Shown: positions 35,901-48,714, numbered from the stretch's first letter. The stretch: 64,000 nt of DNA from Rhodamnia argentea (GCF_020921035.1 NC_063156.1:21500283-21564282); one strand, 5' to 3'. The notes: generated by a model not told the origin, from the sequence alone. Translations and numbers: made by a program.

Positions 35901-38900
35901 CTAACATTGCTACTTATTGTAAGTAGGCAATTCGTCATGAAGCTTTTACTCACATTGAGGGACAGAAAGAATTTGTGCAAATTGACCACAATGAGTTGTT
36001 TCCTTATCTTCTTGTTAATATCGGATCTGGTGTCAGCATGATTAAGGTAAATTTATCATCTTTTACTGTGGCTGTGCTTAAGCTTATATGTTCCTAGTTA
36101 GTGTTTTTAATCTTGCCTGCTACAGGTTGATGGCGATGGGAAATTTGAGCGAGTCAGTGGTACCAATGTTGGTGGAGGTACATACTGGGGCTTGGGAAGG
36201 CTGTTAACAAAGTGCAAAAGGTCAATCTTGAAAGTCCTTATTTCCTTCTATGTGTCTGCAAGTTTTCCTAAGCTGGTGCCATGGATTGTTATTCGTGCTT
36301 CAGTTTTGATGAGTTGCTAGAGCTAAGTCAAAGGGGAGACAACAGGACAATTGACATGCTTGTTGGAGACATATATGGTGGTATGGATTACTCTAAGGTA
36401 TGACTTGCTTTTGATTCCTTCCATTAAGCTTTTTGCTAACATAAGTTCTACAAACAGTGATATCCCATGTATGTCAAATTTACTTCCGTTTTCATGTCAC
36501 TGAATCTTGTGTTTTCACATGTTTATCCATGTGATCAAGCTTCTCATGTTGTTAATAATCCCAGATTGGTCTATCTGCATCCACGATTGCTTCAAGTTTC
36601 GGTAAGGCTATTTCTGAAAACAAGGAGCTCAAGGACTACAGACCTGAAGACATATCCTTGTCTCTCTTGCGAATGATTTCTTACAATATTGGGCAGGTAA
36701 GTTGCAACCAGAGAGGATCCTGTTGTGACTGTTTTAACTCTACAATTTGATGGCACTACAATTGTGACCACAGGCATGAGTTTGATTGTACTCTATCCAT
36801 CTGGCCTTTCATTAGTTACCTTACACAAGTCTCTCATTTAGACCAGAGAATAACAAGAGGTCACGCACACAATTATGTGTGTCCTCTACTTTTTATTCCG
36901 TTCATTCTGGTGGATGATGCACCAAGATTATATGATTTGGCATCTGAACAAATTATCCTGGTTATTCATCTTAACGAAGAAAGTTATGAGTGACGAGAGC
37001 ATTTAGGGGGATCAAATCACTTCAAAAGTATTTATTAGAATTATTAACTACTTGTTTACTATCTTAGGAAGGTGGCAATTAATCCATGTTCTTCAAATGA
37101 TATAATACATGGTGCCTCTTCTGGATAAATGAAGCACCCTGAAATTTTTCTTGGCGTCTTAATAGAATATGAGAATGGATATATTGAATGACTTATTAGG
37201 GCTTAGTTTAGTTGCTCTAATCTTGCAGTTACCACTTTAAAGAAGCTATGTGGTTTTACATTGTATTGGAATCTAATTTGCGATGGTGATATTCTCACTG
37301 TGCCTGTTGTTTCTTTGATTCTGATTTGATCTTTTGCTGTGCAGATATCTTACTTGAATGCACTAAGGTTTGGGTTAAAGCGAATCTTTTTTGGTGGTTT
37401 CTTTATTAGGGGCCATGCTTATACGATGGACACAATATCTTTTGCAGTTCATTTCTGGTAAATTTTTTGTCTACTGTGCTTATTCATGATCTATTTTGAA
37501 AACAGCTAAAGTGGAAAGTTGAGTGCATTCTTTTATCAGTCTTGATTATCACTTATTGAAAGCTAAATAGTGCTGCACTTATGCAGGTCAAGAGGGGAGA
37601 TGCAGGCAATGTTTCTGCGGCATGAAGGATTTTTGGGAGCATTAGGTGCATTTATGAGCTATGAAAAGCATGGTCTTGATGACTTAATGGTTCATCAGTT
37701 AGTGGAAAGGTTTCCAATGGGTGCACCATATACAGGAGGAAATATTCATGGCCCTCCTCTGGCAGATCTTAATGAGAAGGCAAGTTTAGTTAGAACAGAT
37801 AGAAGCTCTCCTGAACATATCGACTGCTCTGAAACTAAGAATTAAATTCTTCATGTTGATTTGCGATTTTGCTCACTTTTAACTTTTTTGAGGATCTGGT
37901 TTTCTTTGGAGCTCCCTATTTCAAAGAAGGGAGAATCATCTGTACCCCTTTAATAGGCCGTTTGGTTTCCTCATCCATTCATCTGTACTGGGGATCAGAG
38001 CCTGTGCTTTGGTTCAGTGAGAGCAATCTTTCAATCTTTTGAACTTGTCTAAAATGTAGTTTCTGTTCGACCTTTCAATTCTTCTTCTGTTTGGTTAAAT
38101 TCTCTTTAATGGCATTCTTTTGACTTTCAATTTGAAGTTTGACAAGGATGTCTTCAAGGGACTTCATTGCTTAGACAGTCTTTTGGATGAGAGCTTGTCT
38201 AATATTTAAGCATTATCTTCAGATATTTCGATTGAGCTACCAAAGGTTTAACATTATTATCGCTTGTTAGTTACAAGTGAAAAAAGTTTCTCCCATTCAA
38301 CAACTGTTTCCATGGTTGTTAATGCTTGGTCAATATTTTCCATTTAACATCAGTGACATCCTATTGTATGGAAAATCCAAAAAAAATTTCTTAGTAGATA
38401 ATGGTTAAACTTCACTGCTATGATGGATTATAGCATGAAACTTGTCTGGAACCTGTTTAGCAAGGTTTTGATGTCGAGCCCATTGGCTTTATGGTCGGTT
38501 TTCAATCAGATAGCTTTCAATAATAGAGGAAGTTGGGGAATAGATTACATAAGCAAGTTGACTAGGAGGTGGAACAATATTGGTTTTTCGAAGAGGTTCC
38601 TGCTTTTATATTTAATTGTTCTGGAAAAGCTGAAAGTACATGTTGGCTGATCAATGTGAGGCTGCCACTAGTTTTGAGTATAAAGCATGTTAAAGTGGCT
38701 TTGGATGAAGATTCTTTATTTCCTTTTATATCCTTTTATGGTGTATCAGTGTCCAGGCATCTTTAAAGCACAATTCCCTACAACCATGTGCCCACAGGAA
38801 GAGAAAAGTTAGTCCTAACATGTAGATGGCCAAGAGAATTTATAAAATAGAAATATTCAGTTAGACCAATGGTAAAGAAGAGAATAAAGATCATCCTTTT

Positions 38901-40540
38901 TTGTTTTGTCTTTCATCTTATCATAACAAGTTGACTGCTTTTTATGTACAAATCTGTTATGAATGAGTTCATTTTCAAATGAACTCAACTATGAAACTAC
39001 AATCATTCTGGAGATGTTGTCATGGCCAGTGTGGTTGCTTAAACTGGTTGTAGGAGAAAGTAAGTTTAAGTGACGAAATATTCTGTACTTTTGAGCTCAT
39101 GTGGATGTCAATGTCAATTTTCTTGTGGTAGTTTTGTTGAATTTCCTGAAGATCAGTCTCTGTTCTTATGGTACAGTGGTCTACTCATTTCTTAGGGATC
39201 ATTTTCATATGAGATATTGAGTTCAATAAAGGAATGTGCTTGTATTGGCTGGGTTGTAGAGAAACATACACCCATTGCAAGAATTTGCAAGACAGAAAAA
39301 CACATCAACTGCGAGCATTTACAAGACAGCGTGTTTTGTGAATATGTCTCCCTATGCTGTATTCCTGACTATTTTCTCTTGATTCCAAGTCACGCCCTTC
39401 TAGAGTTTCTCCTATTTTGTCTTGCTTAGGGTATCAGATATATATTAGTTGAGATCTTGAGCAATTCCCTTCGGTATTTTTTATCATCCATATCCTCCAG
39501 CTTTGATAGTTATCAATACTTTGCAGAATTTCACAGAATGCCTCATGCTTGTGGATTAAAGTGCAGATTTCATGGATGGAAAAGTTTGTGCTGAAAGGAA
39601 CTGAGATCACTGCACCTGTACCAATGGCTAAACCTGGAACCACCGGACTTGGAGGCTTTGAAGTGCCTTCATCAAAGGGAGGTACTCTGCGCTCTGATGC
39701 AAGTGCTTTAAATGTTGGTGTTCTTCATCTTGTGCCAACTCTGGAGGTGTTTCCCTTGTTGGCTGATGCAAAAACGTATGCAAGATCGCACACTTTTCTT
39801 ATTTTGATTAGTTATTTTATCTTGCAATCAGCCTCCTCTATTGTAAGCTCATGCTTATTCTGTCAAAGAAAGACCCAAAAGAGCAGGGGTTCTTACACTT
39901 TTGGCTCATACAAATACTCCGTTGCATCTTTGAGATAACATTTCTGAATTGACCAAAAGACGTTGAGACTTCTATTGCATGCATTTTTGTATGGCATTGC
40001 TTCCTTTCTGATGCTGTTAAAGTTAACTGGATGGCTTTCAAACTTTTGTTAAGAAATTTAAATGGAAGGATGGATGCTTGGTTTCTGCTTCATTCCCATT
40101 GATTTTCCTTATTCCAATTGTTTGATAGTAATGTTCTTATTGATACTCCTTTTCTGATGAATTGAACAATGTCTCTACCGGTGCCTGATATGCTTGACTG
40201 CATATAAAATATTCCTCCATTATGTTATGAATTGTAAACTTGTAACTTTTCTAGATACCAGTGATTGCATATTTCCACTTGCCCTTTTAACACTATATTT
40301 ACTTGCAATTATTGCAGATATGAACCGAACACTATTGACCTATCAGAGACTGGTGAGCTAGAGTAAGTTGCAAACACTACTCACTGTCAATTTCACGTAT
40401 ACCACTATTACTTCCTTAGCTGATTCGTCTAATCTTACTGAAGATACTGGTTCACCGTGCTGCTGGAGCATTTACCAGACCTTGTTGATAAGGTATCTAA
40501 ATGTTGTGATTGTGGCCAATGAAAATCTCCCTCCCTCCCT

Positions 40541-40583
<43 letters not shown>

Positions 40584-43500
40584 CTTGGACCCTGCAATGC
40601 AGTAACTGCAGCAGAACCACCAACACAATAATTGTGAGGTTTTCAACACTCTGTCCTGCTCCTAGTCGTCTTTAAGCTTTAACAGATTCAAGGTTCAAGC
40701 TAATAATAAGCAGTTCTCCAATTGTTATATAGTTGTAACTTATGTGAATTGCAGGCAGTTGCAAGCGAAGGAGGAACTGATGATGCCAAAAGGAGGGGCG
40801 ATGCATTTGCCCGTGCTTTTTCAGCTCATTTGGCTCGGTAGTTGTATACTTATGTCTCACACTTGTCATAATTTTGTGTGACATTGATGCAAGACTAGGA
40901 GAAGAACTGGTTCATCGATACCATGAGTTGGGACCGTGGTTGGATGAATATATAAAAAGTGTCTTCAGAGCTTGTGTGTAATTCTCTTTTTGGGCGTCGA
41001 AAGGACTTGAGTCTAACCTTGTAATGAATTGAAGGAATACCATTAGTTACCTTCATCTTCTTAGGCATCCGTACTTATGGAGGTCGACTAGTGTGTCTTT
41101 TATCTGAATGATTGAAAACTGGGAGATCTTTTTTGTATTGCAAGATATTGTGAAAATTCAAAAGATGCATAAAACTGGTTATCTTAAAAATCTTGTTGCA
41201 ATGTTAATACCCTAAAAAACCTCTAAAGATGTCAAAAAATATGTGGGACAGTCAATGCACTAAATACTAGTAATACTGTTGTGGTTTTTTCATCAAGGTT
41301 GCACTTGTTTTTAATTTAAGTACACAGGACTGGTACATAATACAGCGCCATTGCCCAAAATAAATTATATGGCTGACCCACTTAGTGAAATAAGGCTTAG
41401 CTGCATTTATTTTCTTGTTGTTTTTTCCGTGTCAGTTAGCAGCTGTTCAGTTGAATTCCTTCACATGCTAGTCAGCAGCTTCCAACCAAGTTTGGGGCTC
41501 AGATTGTGACTGTTGGAGAGAAGGCAATTTAAAGCAATGTTTTACTTGTATTTCCTCTAAGTTGTTTCTTCAATATATGAAATTACAGTGTGCTTATAAC
41601 TATGGTTGCTTTACATAGCTTCAAACTTCCCATCTCATTCATAGATGATGCTTGTCTTCTTGGTTGTTGAAGTAATGAACTTGAATGAATATACGCTCTT
41701 CTCCAATACTATTGGTTGCCATTTTCTTTTTCTAATTGCTTGGTGACTGTTTTTGACTCTTGATTGATTGTCATAAGTGAAGCATTAAAATTCAGATAAT
41801 ACTCTGCCGAGCAGGTTGATGGAGGAGCCTGCTGCCTATGGAAAGTTGGGATTGGCCAATCTTTTGGAATTAAGGGAAGAATGTTTAAGAGAGTTTCAAT
41901 TTGTTGATGCCTACAGAAGCATAAAACAAAGGTAAAATTTTTATTAACAGCTGAATAGTTTATTCATGTGAAGGGGATGTAAGGGTCATTTTAATTCTGG
42001 AAAAGTATTCCACTGATAATTTCCTGAAAGCTGGTTACCATTATCACTTTACCACTTATCTGATATTACTTTTAGGAATTTTCAAGTTTAAATTTCACAT
42101 TTATTCACTGTCACTGTTGGAGATTGTGAAAGCATTATAAGGTTTCTGTGGAATTCCATTTTTCTCATTTCCTTGGGCAAATGACTTTTTGTCCTCCAGT
42201 TCTCCCGAAAACAAGGAAACCCACAGTTGCAGGTGCATTTGTTCATTATTTTGCTATTTTAATTTCAGATGAAAACAGAAACTGAACTTCTGGTACCAAA
42301 TGGACCCTAATAAACCTGATTGTTTCTGCTTGCTAATATATTTGTTACCTAGGCCCCAAGGTGAGTCCTCCAACATAACATGAGAGGCTTATGATTTATG
42401 CAGGAGTATTCTTTGGAGATGGTGAATGTTTTTGTCAGTAGTTCAGGTGGTTGTAAATGACATTAGAGTAGTTTCCTCACTTGACAACTTTGGTTGTGAA
42501 ACTGGAAATGCCAATAAAAGGACCATTTCAGATGAAAACAGAAACTGAACTTCTGGTACCAAATGGACCCAAATGGACCCTAATAAACCTGATTGTTTCT
42601 GCTTGCTAATATATCTATTACCTAAGCCCCAAGGTGAGTCCTCCAACGTAGCATGAGAGGCTTATGATTTATGCAGGAGTATTCTTTGGAGATGGTGAAT
42701 GTTTTTGTCAGTAGTTCAGGTGGTTGTGAATGACATTAGAGTAGTTTCCTCAGTTGACAACTTTGGTTGTGAAACTGGAAATGCCAATAAAAGGACCAAA
42801 GAGAAGAAACAGATTCAATCCCGCTATCAAGCAGGTTAAAGGATTATGAAATAAAAAAAAACTTATCGGGACTGTGTAAGCGTGGATGTGGCGCCATCTT
42901 TAGTTTTTAATTTTCTTCGGCTTGAAAATACAGGGAAAATGAGGCGTCGCTTGCTGTTTTGTCGGACTTGTTGATGGAGCTTGATAGTATGAGTGAGGTG
43001 AGTGTAATATGAGTACTGCTCTACCATTCCCTTCTTACTGGGGTGAGTGTAACACGAGTACTGCTCTACCATTCCCTTCTTACGGGAAAGAATATTGAAG
43101 TATTCAGAGTTCTGAAAAATCTGCAGTTTGAATTTTCGGCTCATCTAGGTGTAGTCTTGATTTCAACCAAAGAAAAATTAATCAGGGGTCGATTATTGTG
43201 GAATAAATACTACCAATGAAATATGCTGTAACAATTTAGTCATTTTATCAACTGAAGCATGTACTTTGATTCCAGGAAACACGGCTGCTTACTCTAATTG
43301 AAGGTGTCTTAGCAGCAAATATATTTGACTGGGGATCTCGTGCCTGTGTGGATCTTTATCATAAGGGAACAATTATTGAAATTTATAGAATGAGTCGGAA
43401 TAAGATGCAAAGACCGTGGCGGGTAAGGGGATTGAACTTAAACTCTGACACAGATTCAGGAAAAGGGGTATTTGACCTACTTTCATGTTGTAGGTGGATG

Positions 43501-45134
43501 ATTTTGATGAATTTAAGGAGAGAATGTTGGGATCGGGGTTCCAGAAGCCTCGCCCCCACAAAAGAGCTTTACTCTTTGTGGACAATTCAGGTGCTGATAT
43601 CGTACTCGGCATGCTTCCGCTGGCGAGAGAGCTCCTGCGACGTGGAACAGAAGTAAGGTTTCCTTTACATTTGCAGACTAAGAAATGGTCTGCAACTGCT
43701 AAACGAGAAGTGTTGCAAGTCTTTCTTGCACAGTCTGTCTACTGTAAACTAGTTAAACAAAAATTAGTCTAGTAAACTCGATTGCTTGATATTCACATCT
43801 GAATAGTGTTAGGCATTATGCTTATGCTTCATTTTACATTTTTGAATCCTCCCACATAAATTGGTGAAGACATCTAACTTTTCCTACAAAGGCTAAGAAA
43901 CTTTATGCATCTGTCCTCAATGAGGTTCAGACCAACAAATGTGATGGAAACCTCCCAAAAGAAAACGGTCGTCGTCTTATTGACTTGTGTAGGAAAGCAT
44001 AACTATCGATTAAAATAATTATTTGTCTAGGTTTGCATATTCTCTCAAAGCCTCAGCTTCTATTTCTTAACCTTTCACTATGCTTTAACGGATGCATAAT
44101 GATATTCATTTGCAGGTAGTTTTGGTTGCAAACTCACTCCCTGCTTTGAATGATGTAACTGCTATGGAGCTTCCTGCGATCGTTGCTGAGGCTGCCAAGG
44201 TTAGCAACTCGAAATTCTCATCCTTCTGAGAGGATGGTCAGTGAAATAACATCACTTTGTTTTATCATGTACCTTTGCCTTTGCTGCATTTTGGTTTCTT
44301 CTAGAATAAAGAAACCGCTTGCACAATAAATAGGAGCGTTCTTTTATTTCCAACTGCTCTCTGATCTGAATATTAAAGCATGCATAATTGACAAGATAGA
44401 CTAATGACTGTTGCGATATATTACAGCACTGTGATATTCTACGAAGAGCAGCTGAGGCCGGAGGCCTCCTTGTAGATGCAATGACCAACACAATCGATGG
44501 CTCCAAAGAAATTTCTTCTTCAGTTCCTCTGATGGTTGTCGAGAATGGATGTGGGAGTCCATGCATTGACTTGAGGCAGGTCAGCTCTGAGCTAGCTGCT
44601 GCTGCAAAGGATGCTGATTTGGTAGGTTACATGTTCACACACTGAAATTGGGCCCCATTTCTATTTTGTAAAAGCCTTATGCTTTGTTAATGTACATCAT
44701 TCTACTCTATTGGTCTTCCTGTCTAAAGTTAACATGATGGAGCTCTTGTAATGCAGGTTATCCTAGAAGGCATGGGTCGAGCTCTTCACACCAACTTGAA
44801 TGCTCGGTTTAAATGTGATGCTCTTAAGGTAAAGCTTCTTATTACAATTTCTCCGAAGGTTGAAGAGTGTCATTTTGCGTTTTATGTGCGAATGTAATAT
44901 GGGTCTGGGAAAATCCATTCAGAAAATTCCATCATTTTCACTTAAAAGTTGAGCAAAGGAAAAGCGTTGGCGAGGTTATCTCTGCGGATAGCTTGAAAGT
45001 CATATTTGGCACCCAGTCTCAAACATGAACTGCTTGTCTTGCAGCTTGCGATGGTGAAGAATCAAAGATTGGCGGAAAAGCTAGTCAAAGGCAAGATATA
45101 CGACTGCGTCTGCAAGTATGAACCGGCAGGTTGA
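32938..45134 (+). CDS. PANK2: Pantothenate kinase 2 with C-terminal DUF89 phosphatase domain
   Basis: 22 exons: 32938-33217, 34027-34239, 34498-34565, 35376-35492, 35927-36046, 36126-36220, 36304-36397, 36565-36696, 37345-37457, 37587-37779, 39567-39775, 40318-40362, 40444-40492, 40755-40837, 41815-41931, 42934-42997, 43276-43422, 43494-43652, 44116-44199, 44427-44621, 44757-44828, 45045-45134. Total 913 codons including the stop, frame continuous. Residues about 85-460 are a eukaryotic type II pantothenate kinase: DIGGSLIKL phosphate-binding loop, ATGGGAFKF (188-196), [20 protein letters not shown]. This kinase makes 4'-phosphopantothenate, the first step of CoA synthesis. Residues about 540-912 are a DUF89 metal-dependent phosphatase: DNSGAD (743-748), ENGCGSPC (833-840), [12 protein letters not shown], probably acting on 4'-phosphopantetheine-type metabolites. 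The length and domain pair match Arabidopsis PANK2 (about 900 residues). The start follows from the conserved MAGP beginning. Intron 10 uses a GC donor, and introns 15 and 16 carry duplications. Confidence 0.95.
37780..37785 (+). other. Non-canonical GC splice donor of PANK2 intron 10
   Basis: Exon 10 ends ...gagaag at 37779 and the next bases are gcaagt. The following exon starts at 39567 after gtgcag, and the reading frame and conserved protein (NEK then ISWMEKF) continue exactly. The donor AAG|GCAAGT fits the known strong consensus of GC-AG introns. Confidence 0.85.
40529..40580 (+). repeat. (CCCT)n / (CT)n microsatellite in PANK2 intron 13
   Basis: A ccct run of about five units changes into a ct run of more than ten units. 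It is wholly intronic. Confidence 0.9.
42268..42800 (+). repeat. 263-bp tandem duplication in PANK2 intron 15
   Basis: The text gatgaaaacagaaactgaac starts at 42268 and again at 42531, and the similarity runs on to gccaataaaaggacca (about 42525 and 42799). The copies differ by a few substitutions and by an extra 10-base aaatggaccc in the second copy. It must be fairly recent. Confidence 0.9.
42998..43086 (+). repeat. 45-bp tandem duplication covering the donor of PANK2 intron 16
   Basis: Two 45-base units begin gtgagtgtaa at 42998 and 43043. The first copy begins at the authentic 5' splice site, so a second, equally good gtgagt donor lies 45 bases downstream. Use of the second donor would read gag gtg agt gta ata tga, putting a stop in frame after four extra codons. 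Confidence 0.85.
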
Positions 45135-45424
45135 ACTCGGATGCTTCCCTGTTTGCCCTCTTGATAAATCCTTTAATGACCCTTCAGTGATTCGAATAGC
45201 TATTGTCAGATGAAAAATGGTGGTTGGACTTCCTCTTCTATTGTCTCTTTTGACACTGCCACAACGGTTCATCATTTAGGCCAGTGTTGTAGCATAATGT
45301 TTCACATTCTGGGATGATTTCTCCAGTGGGATGGACAATCCCCAACTCTCTTGTTATACTATACAAATAAGTACAGTCCTCCTCATTTCTGGAGTTCCCC
45401 CTGCTCAGCATAGACGATGGAGGA

Positions 45425-45643
45425 ACTCCCCCTAAGCTTAACGCGAGCATAGAGAAATATTGGCTAGGTTTCAGCTTAGTGTTGCGGGGCGGAAAATATA
45501 AATGATATCGAATATCCAAGCTATATACAGTCAGATTCCCTCTGAGCTTAATGCGAGCATAGAGAAGATCGGCTAGGTTTCAGCTTAGTGTAGCGTCGCG
45601 GAAAAGATAAATGGTATCGAATGACCGAGGTATCTACAGTCAG
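45425..45643 (+). repeat. 110-bp tandem duplication downstream of PANK2
   Basis: The unit runs from aactccccctaagcttaacg to tatacagtcag (45425-45534) and again from attccctctgagcttaatgc to tctacagtcag (45535-45643). Identity is clearly high along the whole length. It lies in or beyond the PANK2 3' UTR, just before the tRNA gene. Confidence 0.8.
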
Positions 45644-45875
45644 AGTGAAATGAATGGTGCGCGGTCATACTACAAGTGCCTTGATTTCGCTAACTGTGAT
45701 CCTTTATATTTGGCTCGCATATCTGATCTCAAGGACGTACAAGTCCCTCCTATAATGTAGAATCGTGAAATGACCGAAAATTAAAAAACGCGGCGCAACA
45801 TGTGAATAAGACGGAAGCTTGAAACGTATGTAATATGAAATAGGTGGTATTTGTTGGAAAGTCATGACAAGTGAA

Positions 45876-45947
45876 GGGCATTTGGTCTAGTGGTATGATT
45901 CTCGCTTTGGGTGCGAGAGGTCCCGAGTTCGATTCTCGGAATGCCCC
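45876..45947 (+). tRNA. tRNA-Pro (anticodon UGG)
   Basis: A 72-base cloverleaf. The acceptor stem GGGCATT pairs with AATGCCC. The D-arm is GTCT...GATT, and the anticodon stem CTCGC/GCGAG has loop TTTGGGT, giving anticodon TGG at 45908-45910. The T-arm is CCGAG-TTCGATT-CTCGG. The internal A box (tggtctagtgg) and B box (gttcgattc) are intact. A C discriminator base follows, and there is no intron. It reads CCA and probably other proline codons. Confidence 0.96.
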
Positions 45948-47073
45948 TACCTCCACTCTCTTTTTTCCCGTCTTTTTAGACCCATCATTTCTGCAGTTTT
46001 CTATCCTTGATTTCATGCCAGGAGAATTTGTAGATTGAAGGTTCTTGCCAATGTACTTTCTTCCCGATGTTGACCTTGTTCCTTCGATCGCTAGAACGAA
46101 ACATGAGTCTTGCTTTTGTTCAAATCAGTTTGAAGTTGGAAGGCCAACAACATTTTCCGCACTATTTACTTTGTACCACAGGACATGTTAAAATTCATGG
46201 TTCTATCTATCATGGGATTGTTTTAAAACCCGGCAAATTGTCGGAGCGTAGTCACTTTAAATTGAACTCACGTTTAACTCAATAAGGCATTCGAGAAATG
46301 TTAACACAAATAAAAGTACTAAAATCAATGAGTTTATCCGTTGCAATATTTCTAAATAAAGTTATTTATAATTTCAATCATATTTATCGAAAAGTCACGG
46401 TCTCAAAAATCAGAAGTACAAGTTACGCTGTAATATTTGCATGAGATGGGAAGTATTGCGGATTGTCTCCTATGTATCGAGCTTGTGCTAATATTATTCG
46501 TTACGAGAAATGTTAGAGGTCGCATGCGATTGTGAACAATTTTGTTAAGAGGAGAGGTAGTGTTTTTGTTTTTTTCTTTTCTTTTAATTTATAATCAAGA
46601 AACCTGCTTTATGTGCCTTTCCTCAAAAACCATGAAAGACGCCATCGGAAACCCTTTAAGGGCAAAAGCATAACAGTAATCAAACCGTTCAGCATAAACA
46701 AAAGACAGATGCCACCTCTTAAAATAGGGGGATAACATTAATTTCTAACACATTTTAAACACTAAGACAGAGAAAAGAGCACTGACATATCTTCCTCGGA
46801 GTTGCCCACAAAATCCTACGGCTTTGAATTCAGATCTTTCACACTAGACGACCCCCATCAGATGACAACAAAAGACGACCCGAAAAAAGAAACTCGACCC
46901 AGAAAAGGAAATGTAAAAATTATGACAATCAATAGTGATGATGATGGTCAGAGGCAGCCATTGTTGAACTCTCAGGCTTCTCATTTTCACACTCCTGTGT
47001 CGTCAATGCCAAAGTCGATCGGAATAACCGATCTGGAAATAGCAAATCCTATTACTATGCAGCAGCTCCATTT
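45948..47073. other. Intergenic between tRNA-Pro and the Dof gene
   Basis: The right third should contain the 3' UTR of the minus-strand Dof gene. An open frame at 46802-47077 on the plus strand is antisense to that UTR and shows no known domain. No repeats were recognised. Confidence 0.4.
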
Positions 47074-48555
47074 TTAGACTAATGGGTTGGTCGCAGAGGG
47101 GTTATAGTCACTCATCATCCCAGTCCAAGACGGTCCTAAACCGTTGAAGTAGCCATACCCGTTCTTGCTCGCGTCGGAGCAACCTTGATCTTGCCACTCC
47201 AGCGACAAGAGCTTCGGGTTCGGCTTCACATCCATCGCATTGATCTGTTCCTGATCATGGCCGTGGTGATCGTATGGGACGAGCATGTTCAGTCTCTGGC
47301 AATTCTCCATGAAACTATTAGTAGTCCCGCTGTTACCGCCGTCGATGGCCATCCCGAACGGGCCATAGAGGCTGTGGAAGTTCGGGCCCAACCCGGTAGA
47401 GCCGAGATCTCCGACCATGCCCAAGTGGGGATTAGGGCTCTCTCCACTCAGCATGAAACTGCTGTCGTAACTCATTACCTTGTTCTCCAAGAAATCGATC
47501 GGCCTCGGATTCTCGTGGCCTGAGAAATTGTTGCCCGGGCCGGCAAAGGTGGCCCCATGGACTCCTAGCAAGCCGTGGAGGTGTGAGAGCTGCACCTCGG
47601 GCGAGAACGAGAGGTGGAGGTCGGTCGAGTGGTCGCCGCGAGACGAGGACGCCGACGACTGTCCGGGGTGGCTGGGGACCCCAAATCCTTGATGATCACT
47701 GTTGGCCAATTTCTTGCTTGTGGCATTGTTGTTGCCGTTATTACCACCGGAACTAGAAGCTTTCTTGTTCTTCCGGCAGCCGCCTCCGACGGGGATGTTG
47801 CGGAGGGTGCCGCCTTTGGTCCAGTAGCGGCGGCAGGTCTTGCAGAAGTACCGGGGCTGCGAGAGGCTGTAGTTGTTGTAGTAGCAGAACTTGGTGTGGG
47901 TGGACTCGCACCTCGGGCACTTCAAGGGCTGGTCGTGCTGTGGCCTGAGCCTCCTCTCCATCAAGGGCCTCGAGCACGCGAGCATGTCGCCTGAATTCGG
48001 CGAGGATATGTCCATTCCCGACTCGTCGTGAAGAGTGCCCTGGCAAAGAGAACGTGGAATGTGCGCGTGTCAGCAAAAAATGTTTCGCGTCATAGATATG
48101 CACCCGTCAGAGATCACAACAATAATGCAAGGGAACAGACACGACTTGCTTTGTCGTTTATGGAAGCAATAATGCTAGCGATTATTAGTACGTACGGATT
48201 CAGACTGTTAACTGTCCTCGCTGATAATTTTCCTTACACATCGAAACGTAATCGATTGCCACGTTCTATCCTCTGTAACCTCAACAGCTTCCACATACAG
48301 CGAAACATCACCATTTTCGGATGATCGATGTTCCCAAATGGGTGGGAAGGAATGGGGATGATCGATGATGGGAACCTTCTTCTCGAGCGAAAAAGAATGA
48401 TGGGTGAAATGATTATCCTCGGACGATGCACACAGATCAAAGCGCGTGTTTACAGGGAGGTGGGGATGATGGAAAGGGAGGGAGGGAGGGAGGGAGTGAT
48501 TGACCTGTAGCCAGTCGGATGAATCCATGCAGACTTGCAGGGAGGTGAACGCCAT
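47074..48555 (-). CDS. DOF5.6: Dof zinc-finger transcription factor, DOF5.6/HCA2 type
   Basis: Two exons on the minus strand, 48505-48555 and 47074-48039. They give 339 codons including the stop. The short first exon encodes [17 protein letters not shown], the conserved N-terminus of this Dof subgroup, with the intron in the usual place after it. The Dof finger has Cys58, Cys61, Cys83 and Cys86 (Cys-x2-Cys-x21-Cys-x2-Cys) in [20 protein letters not shown] and onward, followed by the basic [10 protein letters not shown]-terminal blocks [30 protein letters not shown] and the GLGPSWTG...NPLV ending match Arabidopsis DOF5.6, also called HIGH CAMBIAL ACTIVITY2, a promoter of interfascicular cambium formation. 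Dof proteins bind AAAG cores in the nucleus. The coding part is G+C-rich, which produces long antisense open frames that should be ignored. Confidence 0.93.
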
Positions 48556-48690
48556 TTGTTGCTGGTGCGCTCCACCTTACAGAGAATTTTGCACAGCAGA
48601 CTGACCCTCACGCAATGCAAAGCCAGAACCAGAACCAGAACCAGATCACTCCAGGATCATCATCACTTCACTCCTCTAAGAAGCTTCTGA

Positions 48691-48700
48691 TTATATAATG
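48691..48700 (-). promoter_or_regulatory. Probable TATA box of the Dof gene
   Basis: On the minus strand cattatataa lies about 140 bases before the start codon at 48555. A (GA)n tract follows upstream. Both are common in plant promoters. The distance implies a leader of roughly 100 bases. Confidence 0.5.
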
Positions 48701-48710
48701 GGAGTGAGTG

Positions 48711-48714
<4 letters not shown>

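Noticed and set aside
40435-40631. Open frames over the CT-rich tract in PANK2
   Set aside because: They are translation of a microsatellite inside an intron.
46802-47077. 91-codon plus-strand frame beside the Dof gene
   Set aside because: It overlaps the Dof 3' end in antisense and shows no known motif or splice partner. It is too weak to call.
47185-47994. Plus-strand open frames of 112 and 126 codons
   Set aside because: They are antisense to the Dof coding exon and have no domain of their own.
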